From contig MU831560.1 in the NCBI GenBank assembly GCA_029204225.1, positions 1 through 64,000 on the forward strand: a stretch of DNA of 64,000 nt, read 5' to 3'. Position numbers and translations under genes: made by a program. Shown here piece by piece: positions 10,145 through 20,052 of the stretch (position 1 is its first letter; each line of letters starts with the position of its first letter). This DNA is from Diphasiastrum complanatum. Taxonomy: Eukaryota; Streptophyta; Lycopodiopsida; Lycopodiales; Lycopodiaceae. The notes beneath the pieces were generated by a model. It saw only the letters and a list, made by a program, of their open reading frames with translations. It had not been told where the DNA came from and did no database searches.

Positions 10145-11389
10145 TGTTGTAAAGCTACCTTTACAAGCTTTACTTCCGGCGCCATTGGCACCAGCTATGT
10201 CCCCGGCGCCAGCAGCGCTCCTGCTACACCCGGCGCCAACGGCGCCAGCGCCGCTCTCGGCGCCAATGTGACCAGAATCCAGCCGGCGCCAAGTTCCTAT
10301 GGCTGAAAATCTTTGATCGGTTCTAGCAGAGTCTAGAGAGCTCAGATCGATGTGCAATCACCTCACACGATCTAGGCATGAATAAAGGAAACCTAGGGAT
10401 CAGTACAATCTAGAGAGAGAAAATGACTTTCTAGAAAGAGAAAATCCTAGAGAGAGAAAAACGTGCTTTACCAGCTTGGGTAGAGTGCTTGGTATGAGGG
10501 GGGGTGCCGAATCACACCAATACCATAGGGGAGTGCGGGTTGCGACTCAGGGCGAGCTCCAACCAAGTCTCAGCCTCCCTTGCTGGAATGTTGTCATGGC
10601 TCTCGCCTTGGCATGCTAGCACCCCGGAGACTAGGGTCGGTCACACACTTGAAATGTAACCTTCTCAAGTTTATCAATAAAGTGGGATTTTTCTCAAACT
10701 GACTCTGATTATCTTTTGGGTTTCAGTGTTCAGTAAAAGCGCCAGTTGTAAGGCCGCTTTCAAAATTTTTAACTTGGCACATAGCTGAGGGTCGTATCCC
10801 AGGACGCCAGCGGTATGCCGTCGGGACCATTCGGTCCGTGGCGCCAGCGGTATGCTGTCGGGACCATTTGGTCCAGGAACTGGTTGTCTCCATATCTGTC
10901 GCGGCTTGTGGTTCTGAGTGTTTCTTGCATGAACGTGAATGGGTTAAGCTCTTGGGGAACGGGCTCTAACATGTCGGCTGAGTTGGATGGCTTGCTTGGG
11001 TGGAAGTTACCTGTTTATGGCTGTCCAGTCTGGCGTGGTGCCAGGTTGGCTTCCAACGCTCGTGACAAAGCTTTCAGTTGGTTAAGTCTGATGTAAGTCA
11101 GACCGCTTGCTTGGAATGGATGTTACTCGTTTGTAACGAAGCTTCGAGTTGGTTAAGTTTGATGTATGTCGGGCGGCTTGCTTGGAGGGAAGTCACCCAC
11201 ATCGGGACCCTCGATCTGGCATGGTGCCAGGTTGGATCTCAATGCTGGTTTTCGGAACTTCAAGTTGGTTAAGTCTGATCATTGTTGGCGAGTTGGCTGC
11301 TTGTATGTCAAGTGGGTTTGGATGGCAAGAGTTGAAGGCTGAGAAGCTAAGTCGTGGTTCCCGGCTCCCTTTGGGATGCTTGCGCCACA
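10145..11389 (+). repeat. 5' LTR of the LARD-like element
   Basis: Begins TGTTGTAAAG and ends GCGCCACA. It holds six GGCGCC hexamers between 10178 and 10290. It aligns with the split right LTR across its length. The short frames inside it (for example 10815-11096) are mirrored in the other LTR but show no protein features. Confidence 0.85.
10178..10290 (+). promoter_or_regulatory. Cluster of six GGCGCC palindromes in the LTR
   Basis: GGCGCC starts at 10178, 10205, 10232, 10241, 10259 and 10285. In the right LTR five remain (13999, 14053, 14062, 14080 and 14106) and the second has mutated to GACGCC. The surroundings are GC- and CpG-rich against an AT-rich background. Position near the LTR start would be U3. 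No known factor is assigned. Confidence 0.6.
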
Positions 11390-11391
11390 TG

Positions 11392-11406
11392 TGGTATCAA
11401 AGCCAA
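11392..11406 (+). promoter_or_regulatory. Primer binding site (tRNA-iMet type)
   Basis: TGGTATCAAAGCC two bases after the LTR end. It is close to the usual plant TGGTATCAGAGC site complementary to the 3' end of initiator tRNA-Met. Confidence 0.75.
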
Positions 11407-13951
11407 CTGGCCGGTCAGCTATGCAGATCTCACGGAAATGGCCACGATTTGGGATTCATCAAGACAACCGTTGGTGGTGCCCACAATGTAAGCACGGGTG
11501 CGTCCACGGTCGGGGTGGTCGACAGAACGGGGGACTTGATGAGTCAAGGTGTTGCCCTTGAGGTGTAAGCACGGTCAGTTCTCGCGGTTCGGGCCTGGCG
11601 CTGTCTGCACGTAGGACGGATGAGGCAAAGTGCTTCCTAGGGAGGTGAAAGCACGGTCTGTACCTTGTGGGGTGCGGGGTGACATATTCGAACTGTACGG
11701 GTTAACCATTGATACAGAGATGCTGCTCGAATTCGGGTGTAAAGCACGGGTGGTTAGCTGCCGGTGCGGGATAGCTGCCGATCGTTTAGCTATAAGGGCT
11801 ATCGACCAAAAAGTGGTGGGGCGTGACTGAGGCAATGTGCTGCTTAATGGTGAAAGCACGGATAGTTGGAGGGTTGTCCTATGTGGGCTGATTCCGTGAT
11901 CGATTTGTATGGGCGCGGCCAGGCAAAGGTCCGTTGGCAAGACCATCTCAAAGGGGGACCTTGTCTTTGTTACTTGTTAGTAAACCTGCCTGAGTGTCTT
12001 ACTTGTATGTATTCGTGGTGAGTCTTAGTACTCGTGCTTTGCCTGGTTTGCATGATTGCTTGTGATACAAGGAACCGATGGCTCGAGAAGGAACCTTTTC
12101 TTTTGAAGGCTGATACCATCAAACAAAGAGGACTACAGAATCTGTGGGACAGATTTGCAGTTCAAGTACTCGCACGTGAACGGCAACGAAACGACTCAAT
12201 GTGATGGATGGCTAGCCTGTTTTTTGGGTTAGTTTCATTTGCGACAACGCCCACCAGACGCAAGCAGGAAGTCAAAAGTTGGAAAGGGCAATTTCAGGGG
12301 AGATCTTCTATGGAGCAGTTGGTCTTCATTTTGGGACGGCCACCTTCAGAACTGAAACTCACTGAGCATGGGTGATATCCAGAATCTGTGGGGCGGATTT
12401 GCAGTTCAAGTACTCGCACGTGAACGGCAACGAAACGACTCAATGTTTGCAAAGGATGGATGGCTAGCCTGTTTCTTGGGTTAGTTTCATTTGCGACAAC
12501 GCTCACCAAACGCAAGCAGGAAGTCAAAAGTTGGAAAGGGCAATTTCAGGGGAGATCTTCTATGGAGCAGTTGGTCTTTATTTTGGGACGGCCACCTTCG
12601 GAACTGAAACTCACTGAGCATGGGTGATATCCAGTATCAGTTGGGTTTTTCCTCAAAGGGGAAAGACTAGAGTCCTCTTCAGAGATTGGCAACAAGTTGG
12701 ATCGAGCCATAATCCTAGCAGATGGGAAGCAAAGTGTTGGAAAGGCTTTTTGTCCGAAGAACTCTACTCTAAGTCCGATCAGCTGATTTTATAAGTGGAG
12801 GAAAACTATCACACACACCTCTCTCTTGGGGCAAATTTTGAATGAAAGTTGATCAAAATGGGGACAAATTCAAGGTGACCTATCCATACTCACACGAGGA
12901 GATTGGCGAGCTTTGGACCTAATAAGTTGACAACTTTTTGTTGTGGAAAGGAAAGTTTGTTATAGGCTTTCTCTAGACCAGCAATGATGAGGAAACATAT
13001 GAGTACGCTGGATTGTGTTACGTGTAAGGCAGCTGATCAATGAAGGAACTGTGAAAGTTGAGTCTTGCATGAGAGACTTGGTATTTCGAACGGACGCTAA
13101 GGGACAATTTGCGTTGAGATCGGACTAGTGCAAAATCTGGGTGCATGTGTCTGATTCAAAGAGAGCTACTTGAAGCCAAGCTCGATGTACACTTCTTGTT
13201 TTGACTGTGAGGCAACTGACCAGTGATGGAATTGTAAAAGTCAAGTTTTGCGCGACGGACATGGTGCTTCAAACAAACGCGAAGAGATAGTTCGGATGCG
13301 GATCAAACTGGTGCGACCCTTTGGCTTTCCACGAGGTCAATGGTTACATTTGGGCTGATTCAAAGAGCTACTTCAAGCTAACTGAGAGGTGCATTGCGGA
13401 GTACTCAATCTTTGCCTACCTTAAAGAGCCAAGATGGAAAAGTATCAAGATCAGGCTGGGACAAGGAGAGAAATCAAGGTGCAAAAGCAACAAGGCACGG
13501 AGTGGACCATAAAGTGGACAATCAAACGATAAATCTTTTGGCTCAGGGAGCCCTGATACCTGTGCGGAACTGAACAAATTTGGAGCTCAGGGAGCTCAAC
13601 ACAAAGTGCATCAAGGACAAATCAGGAGCTCAAAGGAGTTCCAAAGTTGAAAGTCAGAAGCGACAGGGGCGAACATTTCAAAGAAAGGCCTCTGTCACCA
13701 GTTAATAAGGTCTTTGGGTTTTACGAAAGCGATATCAAATCTACGCTTTTCCCAGACAAAGGTATATTTTCAAGTTATGTAATCTTTCAGTACAAAGAGC
13801 TGAGCCTTCGACTTGTGGTGTGCCAGCTTCAATGTTAAGAAAAAGTGGCCAGTAAATTGAGTACTGTGCCAAGTAGCTTAAATGTATAGTTATTTTAATT
13901 GGGAGACACCTTTAGTTTAATCTGACATCTGATGAGGACATCAGATTTTAT
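11407..13951 (+). other. Non-coding interior of the LARD-like element
   Basis: No retroviral domain was found in any frame. The left third has five spaced AAGCACGG motifs (11490, 11567, 11649, 11742 and 11854), at intervals of 77, 82, 93 and 112 bases. The centre holds a 244-bp tandem duplication. The right third has phrases that recur in degenerate form (for example GAAAGTTGAGTCTTGC near 13055 and AAAGTCAAGTTTTGC near 13225). The content looks like structural RNA or filler rather than protein code. Confidence 0.6.
12137..12631 (+). repeat. Tandem duplication, 244-bp unit
   Basis: The unit starting AGAATCTGTGGG at 12137 restarts at 12381. The two copies are almost identical, the second carrying a 7-base addition near 12446. 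Both end with GGGTGATATCCAG. Confidence 0.85.
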
Positions 13952-14480
13952 AAAGGTGGGGTGGATGTTGTAAAGCTCCCTTTACAAGCTTTACTTCCGG
14001 CGCCATCGGCGCTAGCTATGTCCCCGACGCCAGTAGCGCTCCTGTTGCTCCCGGCGCCAATGGCGCCGGCACCGCTCTCGGCGCCACTGTGACCAGAATC
14101 CAGCCGGCGCCAAGTTCCTATGGCTAAAAATCTTTGATCGGTTATAGCGGAGTCTAGAGAGCTCAGATCGATGTGCAACCACCTCACACGATCTAGGCAT
14201 GATTAAAGAAAGCCTGAGGATCAATAAAATCTAGAGAGAGAAAATGACTTTTTAGAAAGAGAAAATCCTAGAGAGAGAAAAACGTGCTTTACCAGCTTGG
14301 GTAGAGTGCTTGGTATGAGGGGGGTGCCGAATCACACCAATACTATAGGGGAGTGCGGGTTGCGACTCAGGGCGATCTCCAACCAAGTCTCAGCCTCCCT
14401 TGCTGGAATGTTGTCATGGCTCTCGCCTTGGCATGCTAGCGCCCCGGAGACTAGGGTCGGTCACACTCTTGAGATGTAAC
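13952..14480 (+). repeat. Polypurine tract and first part of the LARD-like 3' LTR
   Basis: A purine-rich AAAGGTGGGGTGGA (13952-13965) precedes TGTTGTAAAGC at 13966. The LTR is interrupted at 14480 by the Copia insertion; its last five bases, GTAAC (14476-14480), are repeated at 20053-20057. Confidence 0.85.
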
Positions 14481-15127
14481 TGTGAAAAATACAGATCCTA
14501 AGTGGATCTAAACTCCAAGATCATTGGCTTGAATGCTTGCACTCCAAACTACATAAGCTAGGAATTGGCAACACATTCTATGCTACCTAGAATGCAAAGA
14601 ACTTGATCAAAAAGCATTTATCACAAATGGAAACTTCCATAAACATCAAGTGCGGCCCAAAATAGCATTATACAATCCATAATACATCAGCCTACCACTT
14701 TTGGAAAGCACCTAAGATCATACACACAAAGCTTGAACTCAATCACTACACAATGCCAACAATGGAAGGAGAACCCAATAGAAAAATCTCTCATTAAGCA
14801 AATGAATACAATGGATCTGCTCCAACCTGTTTCTCCACGGCCTACCTGCTATATATAGCTGAGAGAGATGACTCTCTCTCCTCTCTCTAGACCCTCCTTA
14901 CCTAAAATATGCCCTATATAGGTAAAATTGGCATATATGTCCAAAATACATGAAAATGGACTCATTTCGAAGGTCTTGAAGTTTGACACTTCTTCATACT
15001 GAAAAAATACACTTACTAAAAATATCTAGACCTGTTTCACACGTGTGAAAAGTCAGATCCTAAACTATGTGCCATTTTTAGCAATTTTGGCCTAAAACTA
15101 GACAAGGAAATGTTGACAATTTTCACA
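14481..15127 (-). repeat. 3' LTR of the Gag-fusion Copia element
   Basis: Plus-strand reading TGTGAAAA...TTTTCACA. It contains a TATATATA at 14850-14857 and the perfect 16-bp palindrome TTTCACACGTGTGAAA at 15035-15050. It pairs with 19406-20052. Confidence 0.92.
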
Positions 15128-15140
15128 CTCCCTCTTCAAC
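15128..15140 (-). promoter_or_regulatory. Polypurine tract
   Basis: The minus-strand reading GTTGAAGAGGGAG sits between the stop codon of the ORF and the 3' LTR with no spare base. Confidence 0.8.
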
Positions 15141-18100
15141 TTAACTTGCTAGTTTTACAACACTACTTTGTTCCAACTTAAGAATGATCTCCATCATCAG
15201 AATAGATCTCTTCTCAAGGATCCTAATATGTACAAAATAGGACACAACATAATTGATATAGATAATAGTGTCCATATAGGATGCTTCACTATTTCTTACA
15301 TCAATTTTACATAGAATCATAAAAATGGTACATGTAAAAGAACATAGAATCTCAATTAATGAATTCCTCCATGTATCCATCTCTGGTTTCTCTGTAAAAT
15401 AGCAGCAAACAAGTTGTAAATGAAAGTGATCAACAAGTGTTTGCATGCCTCCTCCACATTTCACTATACATATAGTGAATGCAACATGTATCTCCATGAA
15501 TGAACTTCCATCACCACCTTGCCTTTGTAGATCTTCAATCCATGAAAGCCTTTGAGTGAATGAATGCCAAAAAGATGTGTTCCCTACTCCATTTGAATGA
15601 CCAAAACCTGAACTTGAAATACTTGAAGTACCTCCACAAGATTTGCACACAACGCTTGATCCTACAATGTCAACAAGTTGCCAATTTGCCAACACTAGAA
15701 TACTAGATCTTGAACTTTGTTCAAAAGAAAACATATTGACCACTTCAATACCTTTCAAGATCTGAATGAATTCATGTACTTGATCATACAAACCAGCAAT
15801 GATAACTATTCCATCTCCAAGATCCAAAGGATGCAAAACTATGGAACTAGTTTTATTGAAATTTGACAATTTCAACACATTGACATAACAATGTTCATAC
15901 ATGAGATTAGGCAAGTGAGGTAGAGTAAGAAGACACTTCCTTGCAGCTCCAAAGACCTTACTTGAACCTTCAAGAACCTGTAAAAACAGATCCAAAATGC
16001 CTTGACCATTTGTCTCTTCTTTGATGCTTTTCACTAGCTTCGAATTGCCACTTGTCTCTTGGTGTTGATGAAGCAATCCAAGATCAACCTCTTGATCTTC
16101 CAATAAGACATCAAAGATCTTGCATATGTGAACATCTTCAGATCTGAAACTCTGAAGATACTCCCTCTCAAACACATGATTAAGATCCCACAAGATCTCA
16201 TCAATGCTCAAATTTGACCCTTCACTATAGTTAGTGAAAACAATGCCACCATCATAAACCAAAAGATAGATTCCAACATTTCCATTTAACATGAAGTAGA
16301 GTAGGTGAAGATGAGTATCAAACCTAATCAAAACAGCCCTCTTGAGTTCATAACAAACCTCAATAAGCTCACCAATGATATCTCCCTTGCCTTGAAGAAG
16401 TTGCCACTTGAGTTGCTCCATGTAGTCTTCTTCAACCAACCTTTTGCCATCTTGACCATGAATGAACAATCCACCACAATCATAGAATGCTTTGAGTTGA
16501 TGAAGAGATGTTAGATCCATGCTTTGGATCTTCCCAAGAACCACTCTTCCATTGCCCTTTCCTTCACAAGACTCCCTCTTAATGCTAGCACCACAAAAGT
16601 TAGAAACCTCCCTCTTGATAGTTGCACCATAAGAAGTAGAAGACTCTTGAATATTAGAAGCCAAGAAAAGAATCCTTAGTACCTTCAACATAAGAGTGAT
16701 TGAAGTACTCTCTCTTTTCAAACATGAACTTCTACTCAATGATTTAGGTAATGAGTCATATGATAATGATTCTTCCTCACTATCGTTCATAAAAACATCA
16801 TTCAAAGTACATCCTACTTTGAACACTTCACATACTTCTCTTCCTTTTGACTTGTGATCTCCCTCACCAAGTCTCATGATAGAAACCTTTGATCTACTCT
16901 TTTTATGAAGAAATGTGACACCACTTGTTGCACAAATGACTTTATCACAAAAAGATGTAAAAGAACCATTTCCTTCAAGCATGCTCAAAGCACCATCATC
17001 TTTTCCCACATGATTACATACATCAATATGAAAAGAATTAGAAGAACAACCATCTTCTTGCAAAGAATGACACTTAGCATCTCCATCTTTTTCCATATGA
17101 ACAAACAAGTCATTAGCAACAATCACTTCCAAAGAAGAATCTTCATCAACTCCATTGATGAAGTTAGCTCCTTCCTTACCTTTTCCATTTTTGCACTTGC
17201 CATCTAGCACCATTGAAGAACCACCAAGCCTTGGAAGTCCATGAGTAGAAGAGTACAAACATGATGCTAATTTAGCTCCACATGACTCCATATGACTAGT
17301 AGGTAACACTAGTGCATCTTCAAGATCCAATGGATCCAAAAAATTGACCATAGATTCACCAAAGCTTGCCAAGTTAGCACAACAATTATCATCTCCAAGA
17401 AGTACATTAGATCTCAACCTAGATCTAGCATTTTGTTTCTTATGGCATTCATTTGCAAAATGTCCTTTTATCCCACAATAAAAGCACTTGAACTTTGACT
17501 TATTGTTCTTAGTAGAAGAGGAAGAGGAAGAGTGATCATCATGATCAAAGTTACCACCTTTGGACCATTTCCCTTTGCCTTTACCTTTGCCCTTGAATTT
17601 GCCTTTTGTGAAGAAAGCCTCTTCACCTCCACCTTGCAAGGATGCACCATCAAGCTTTGATTGCAACCTATGTTCTTCAGCCAATAAGATTTCTTGCAAG
17701 TCAACCACACTTGGCAAGACTCTTTGAATGGCAAAACTTTGCACAAGGTTAGCATGTTCATTTAGCAAACCATTCAACATAACTTGGACTATTTCACCAT
17801 CTTTTATGTTCTCATCAATGCATGCTAAATCATCACTTAGGGACTTAACTCTCAAGATAAATGCATGAGCACTTTCACCCTCTCTTTGCCTACTAGAAAA
17901 TATTTGTCTCCTTAGGGTCAATACCCTAGATGTGGACTTTGATTCAAAGAGCTTCTTTAAGGCATTCCATGCCTCACTTGCACTTTGACACTTTCCAACT
18001 TCCTTGAGAAGTTCATTTGTAACATTCATTTTAATGATATGAAGAGCCCTTTTGGCCTTCTTATCAAACCTTTGTTGCTCTTGAAGTGTGAGAGGTCTCT

Positions 18101-18233
18101 CTTCAATTTCTGCAACTATGTCCATGAGTTCATTCAACTCAAGTAAGGACTCCATCCTCACTTTCCAAGTAGAGTAGTTTGATGAACTCAACCTTTCACT
18201 AGACTCTAGCATGATCCCACCATTGGAAGCCAT
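15141..18233 (-). CDS. Copia Gag fused to a 740-residue protein of unknown function
   Basis: A 1030-residue frame without interruption. Residues 1-200 are a Copia Gag of the UBN2 type (SSNYSTWKVRM near the start, then RVLTLRRQIF). A basic Gly/Lys stretch (KGKFKGKGKGKGKWSKG, about 210-226) precedes a CX2CX4HX4C zinc knuckle (CFYCGIKGHFANEC, about 247-260). Gag would form the particle and bind RNA. From about residue 270 nothing is recognisable. I find no DSG protease motif, no integrase HHCC or DDE motif, no YxDD polymerase motif and no RNase H. The tail has Ser/Gly/Cys-rich parts and ordered hydrophobic stretches (for example AVLIRFDTHLHLLYFML). The Gag closely matches that at 62659-63669, roughly two-thirds identical by eye. 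The ATG is the one aligning with that Gag start. The TAA abuts the polypurine tract. Confidence 0.85.
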   Translation of the reverse strand: MASNGGIMLESSERLSSSNYSTWKVRMESLLELNELMDIVAEIEERPLTLQEQQRFDKKAKRALHIIKMNVTNELLKEVGKCQSASEAWNALKKLFESKSTSRVLTLRRQIFSSRQREGESAHAFILRVKSLSDDLACIDENIKDGEIVQVMLNGLLNEHANLVQSFAIQRVLPSVVDLQEILLAEEHRLQSKLDGASLQGGGEEAFFTKGKFKGKGKGKGKWSKGGNFDHDDHSSSSSSTKNNKSKFKCFYCGIKGHFANECHKKQNARSRLRSNVLLGDDNCCANLASFGESMVNFLDPLDLEDALVLPTSHMESCGAKLASCLYSSTHGLPRLGGSSMVLDGKCKNGKGKEGANFINGVDEDSSLEVIVANDLFVHMEKDGDAKCHSLQEDGCSSNSFHIDVCNHVGKDDGALSMLEGNGSFTSFCDKVICATSGVTFLHKKSRSKVSIMRLGEGDHKSKGREVCEVFKVGCTLNDVFMNDSEEESLSYDSLPKSLSRSSCLKRESTSITLMLKVLRILFLASNIQESSTSYGATIKREVSNFCGASIKRESCEGKGNGRVVLGKIQSMDLTSLHQLKAFYDCGGLFIHGQDGKRLVEEDYMEQLKWQLLQGKGDIIGELIEVCYELKRAVLIRFDTHLHLLYFMLNGNVGIYLLVYDGGIVFTNYSEGSNLSIDEILWDLNHVFEREYLQSFRSEDVHICKIFDVLLEDQEVDLGLLHQHQETSGNSKLVKSIKEETNGQGILDLFLQVLEGSSKVFGAARKCLLTLPHLPNLMYEHCYVNVLKLSNFNKTSSIVLHPLDLGDGIVIIAGLYDQVHEFIQILKGIEVVNMFSFEQSSRSSILVLANWQLVDIVGSSVVCKSCGGTSSISSSGFGHSNGVGNTSFWHSFTQRLSWIEDLQRQGGDGSSFMEIHVAFTICIVKCGGGMQTLVDHFHLQLVCCYFTEKPEMDTWRNSLIEILCSFTCTIFMILCKIDVRNSEASYMDTIIYINYVVSYFVHIRILEKRSILMMEIILKLEQSSVVKLAS

Positions 18234-19390
18234 GATTCTAATGTTTCTTCAACTTTTAGGTTTTGTCCTAAAGCACTTAGCACTCACTTTTCTCTCAACA
18301 AATGATAGATAAAGAGATCTATGAAGATTTAGGACCCTAAAACACTTCTATCTTGAACCTAGATGGTTTCCAAGCATAGAAAGGAAGATTGAAACACATG
18401 CAACACTTTGCACACACTAAGAATGGATTACAAAATCAAACCAACCTGAACACACTCTTGCTTAAGCTCTCAAACTTTCCAGCAAGTGACCAAATCAAGT
18501 TATGGTGTGAAGAGTTACTTGCATTCTTAGAAAATACCCAAAACTAGGATGCCAAGATTACCTAGTAATGAACAAACTTGATCAACATATGATCAACACA
18601 CTAAGATATTGATTCAACCTGTAAAACCACATGTAAACCACACTTCTAAAAGTTTATAAACTCCAGCAAGTGATAAATACAAGATTTAGAGGTGAATGAA
18701 TGAGCACACTTAGTGAATCACAAGACTAGCTTCACTATCTTGTCAAATCTTGGTGTTTAGATGTAGATCTAAGATCACTTCACATGAGAATGTTCCTCAA
18801 CCTGTTAAGAACCTGAAAACACACTTGCATAATGGTTAACACCTTCCAGCAAATGCTCCAATAAAATTACATAAGGAGAGTTACTTACATGCTCAACAAA
18901 GTACACCAAAATTTATGCCAAAATTGATGACAATCTTTACAATATGCTCTTCACAATGGAGCTTACAATATGTTCACCCAAAAAAGGGGATCTTTCATCC
19001 AAATGGGAGCTTTGCTCAGCCTTTAGGAGAATTACAACTCACTCAAAAGAGCATTTGTCATCCACTTAAGGAGAAGTTTCATCCACTTAAGGAGAGTGTT
19101 CATCCAAGAATGGAGATTGTCAACAATAGGATTGAAAAGAACATTGTTAGTATTGAATATGCACAAGCCTCACAATCACAAATGATTAGGTGTTATGATC
19201 TGATCCAAAATAGTTTCTTTTCAGCCTCTGATCTTCAATAGACCTGAAATATGCTTTTGATCCACAAGTTCAACTCACAAAACAAAGGTTAGTAAGATTT
19301 GATCAACAAAGCAATGCAAAATCATGCTAGAACTTGATCAAACATCCAAATATCACCAAAAATGGAATACTTACTGTAAATAGAAGCCAA
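18234..19390 (-). other. Untranslated leader of the Gag-fusion element
   Basis: About 1.16 kb between primer site and ATG. It contains degenerate 21-bp repeats on the plus strand (CATCCACTTAAGGAGAAG-like units, about 19035-19105) and several CCAGCAAGTG or CCTGTTAAG-like phrases. No conserved ORF is seen. The leader could hold packaging signals. Confidence 0.6.
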
Positions 19391-19405
19391 CCAGCTCTGA
19401 TACCA
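19391..19405 (-). promoter_or_regulatory. Primer binding site (tRNA-iMet)
   Basis: The minus-strand reading TGGTATCAGAGCTGG starts at the base next to the LTR end, a canonical Copia primer site. Confidence 0.92.
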
Positions 19406-20052
19406 TGTGAAAAATACAGATCCTAAGTGGATCTAAACTCCAAGATCATTGGCTTGAATGCTTGCACTCCAAACTACATAAGCTAGGAATTGGCAACACA
19501 TTCTATGCTACCTAGAATGCAAAGAACTTGATCAAAAAGCATTTATCACAAATGGAAACTTCCATAAACATCAAGTGCGGCCCAAAATAGCATTATACAA
19601 TCCATAATACATCAGCCTACCACTTTTGGAAAGCACCTAAGATCATACACACAAAGCTTGAACTCAATCACTACACAATGCCAACAATGGAAGGAGAACC
19701 CAATAGAAAAATCTCTCATTAAGCAAATGAATACAATGGATCTGCTCCAACCTGTTTCTCCACGGCCTACCTGCTATATATAGCTGAGAGAGATGACTCT
19801 CTCTCCTCTCTCTAGACCCTCCTTGCCTAAAATATGCCCTATATAGGTAAAATTGGCATATATGTCCAAAATACATGAAAATGGACTCATTTCGAAGGTC
19901 TTGAAGTTTGACACTTCTTCATACTGAAAAAATACACTTACTAAAAATATCTAGACCTATTTCACAAGTGTGAAAAGTCAGATCCTAAACTATGTGCCAT
20001 TTTTAGCAATTTTGGCCTAAAACTAGACAAGGAAATGTTGACAATTTTCACA
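19406..20052 (-). repeat. 5' LTR of the Gag-fusion Copia element
   Basis: 647 bp, matching 14481-15127 with three differences counted by eye. One of these changes the palindrome to TTTCACAAGTGTGAAA (19960-19975). TATATATA at 19775-19782 is the likely promoter. Confidence 0.92.

Larger units (their letters stand above)
14481..20052 (-). mobile_element. Complete, young Copia-type element with Gag fused to an unknown protein
   Basis: Two 647-bp LTRs (14481-15127 and 19406-20052) bound the element, with GTAAC target duplications on both sides (14476-14480 and 20053-20057). By eye the LTRs differ at only three positions. The minus-strand order is LTR, primer site adjacent to the LTR, 1.16 kb leader, a single 1030-codon frame, polypurine tract, LTR. 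The frame begins with a Copia Gag, but pol is replaced by about 740 residues with no known motif. Every cis-acting signal for retrotransposition is present, so it is probably mobilised in trans. It lies inside the right LTR of the LARD-like element and is clearly the younger of the two. Confidence 0.92.

Noticed and set aside
10815-11096. Frames of about 93 codons present in both LTRs of the LARD-like element
   Set aside because: They are conserved only because the LTRs are duplicates, they contain no domain pattern, and the GC-rich composition explains the absence of stops.
18915-19241. Plus-strand frame with repeated HPLKE units inside the Copia leader
   Set aside because: It runs opposite to the element, consists of short tandem nucleotide repeats and lies in the untranslated leader; treated as a repeat shadow.
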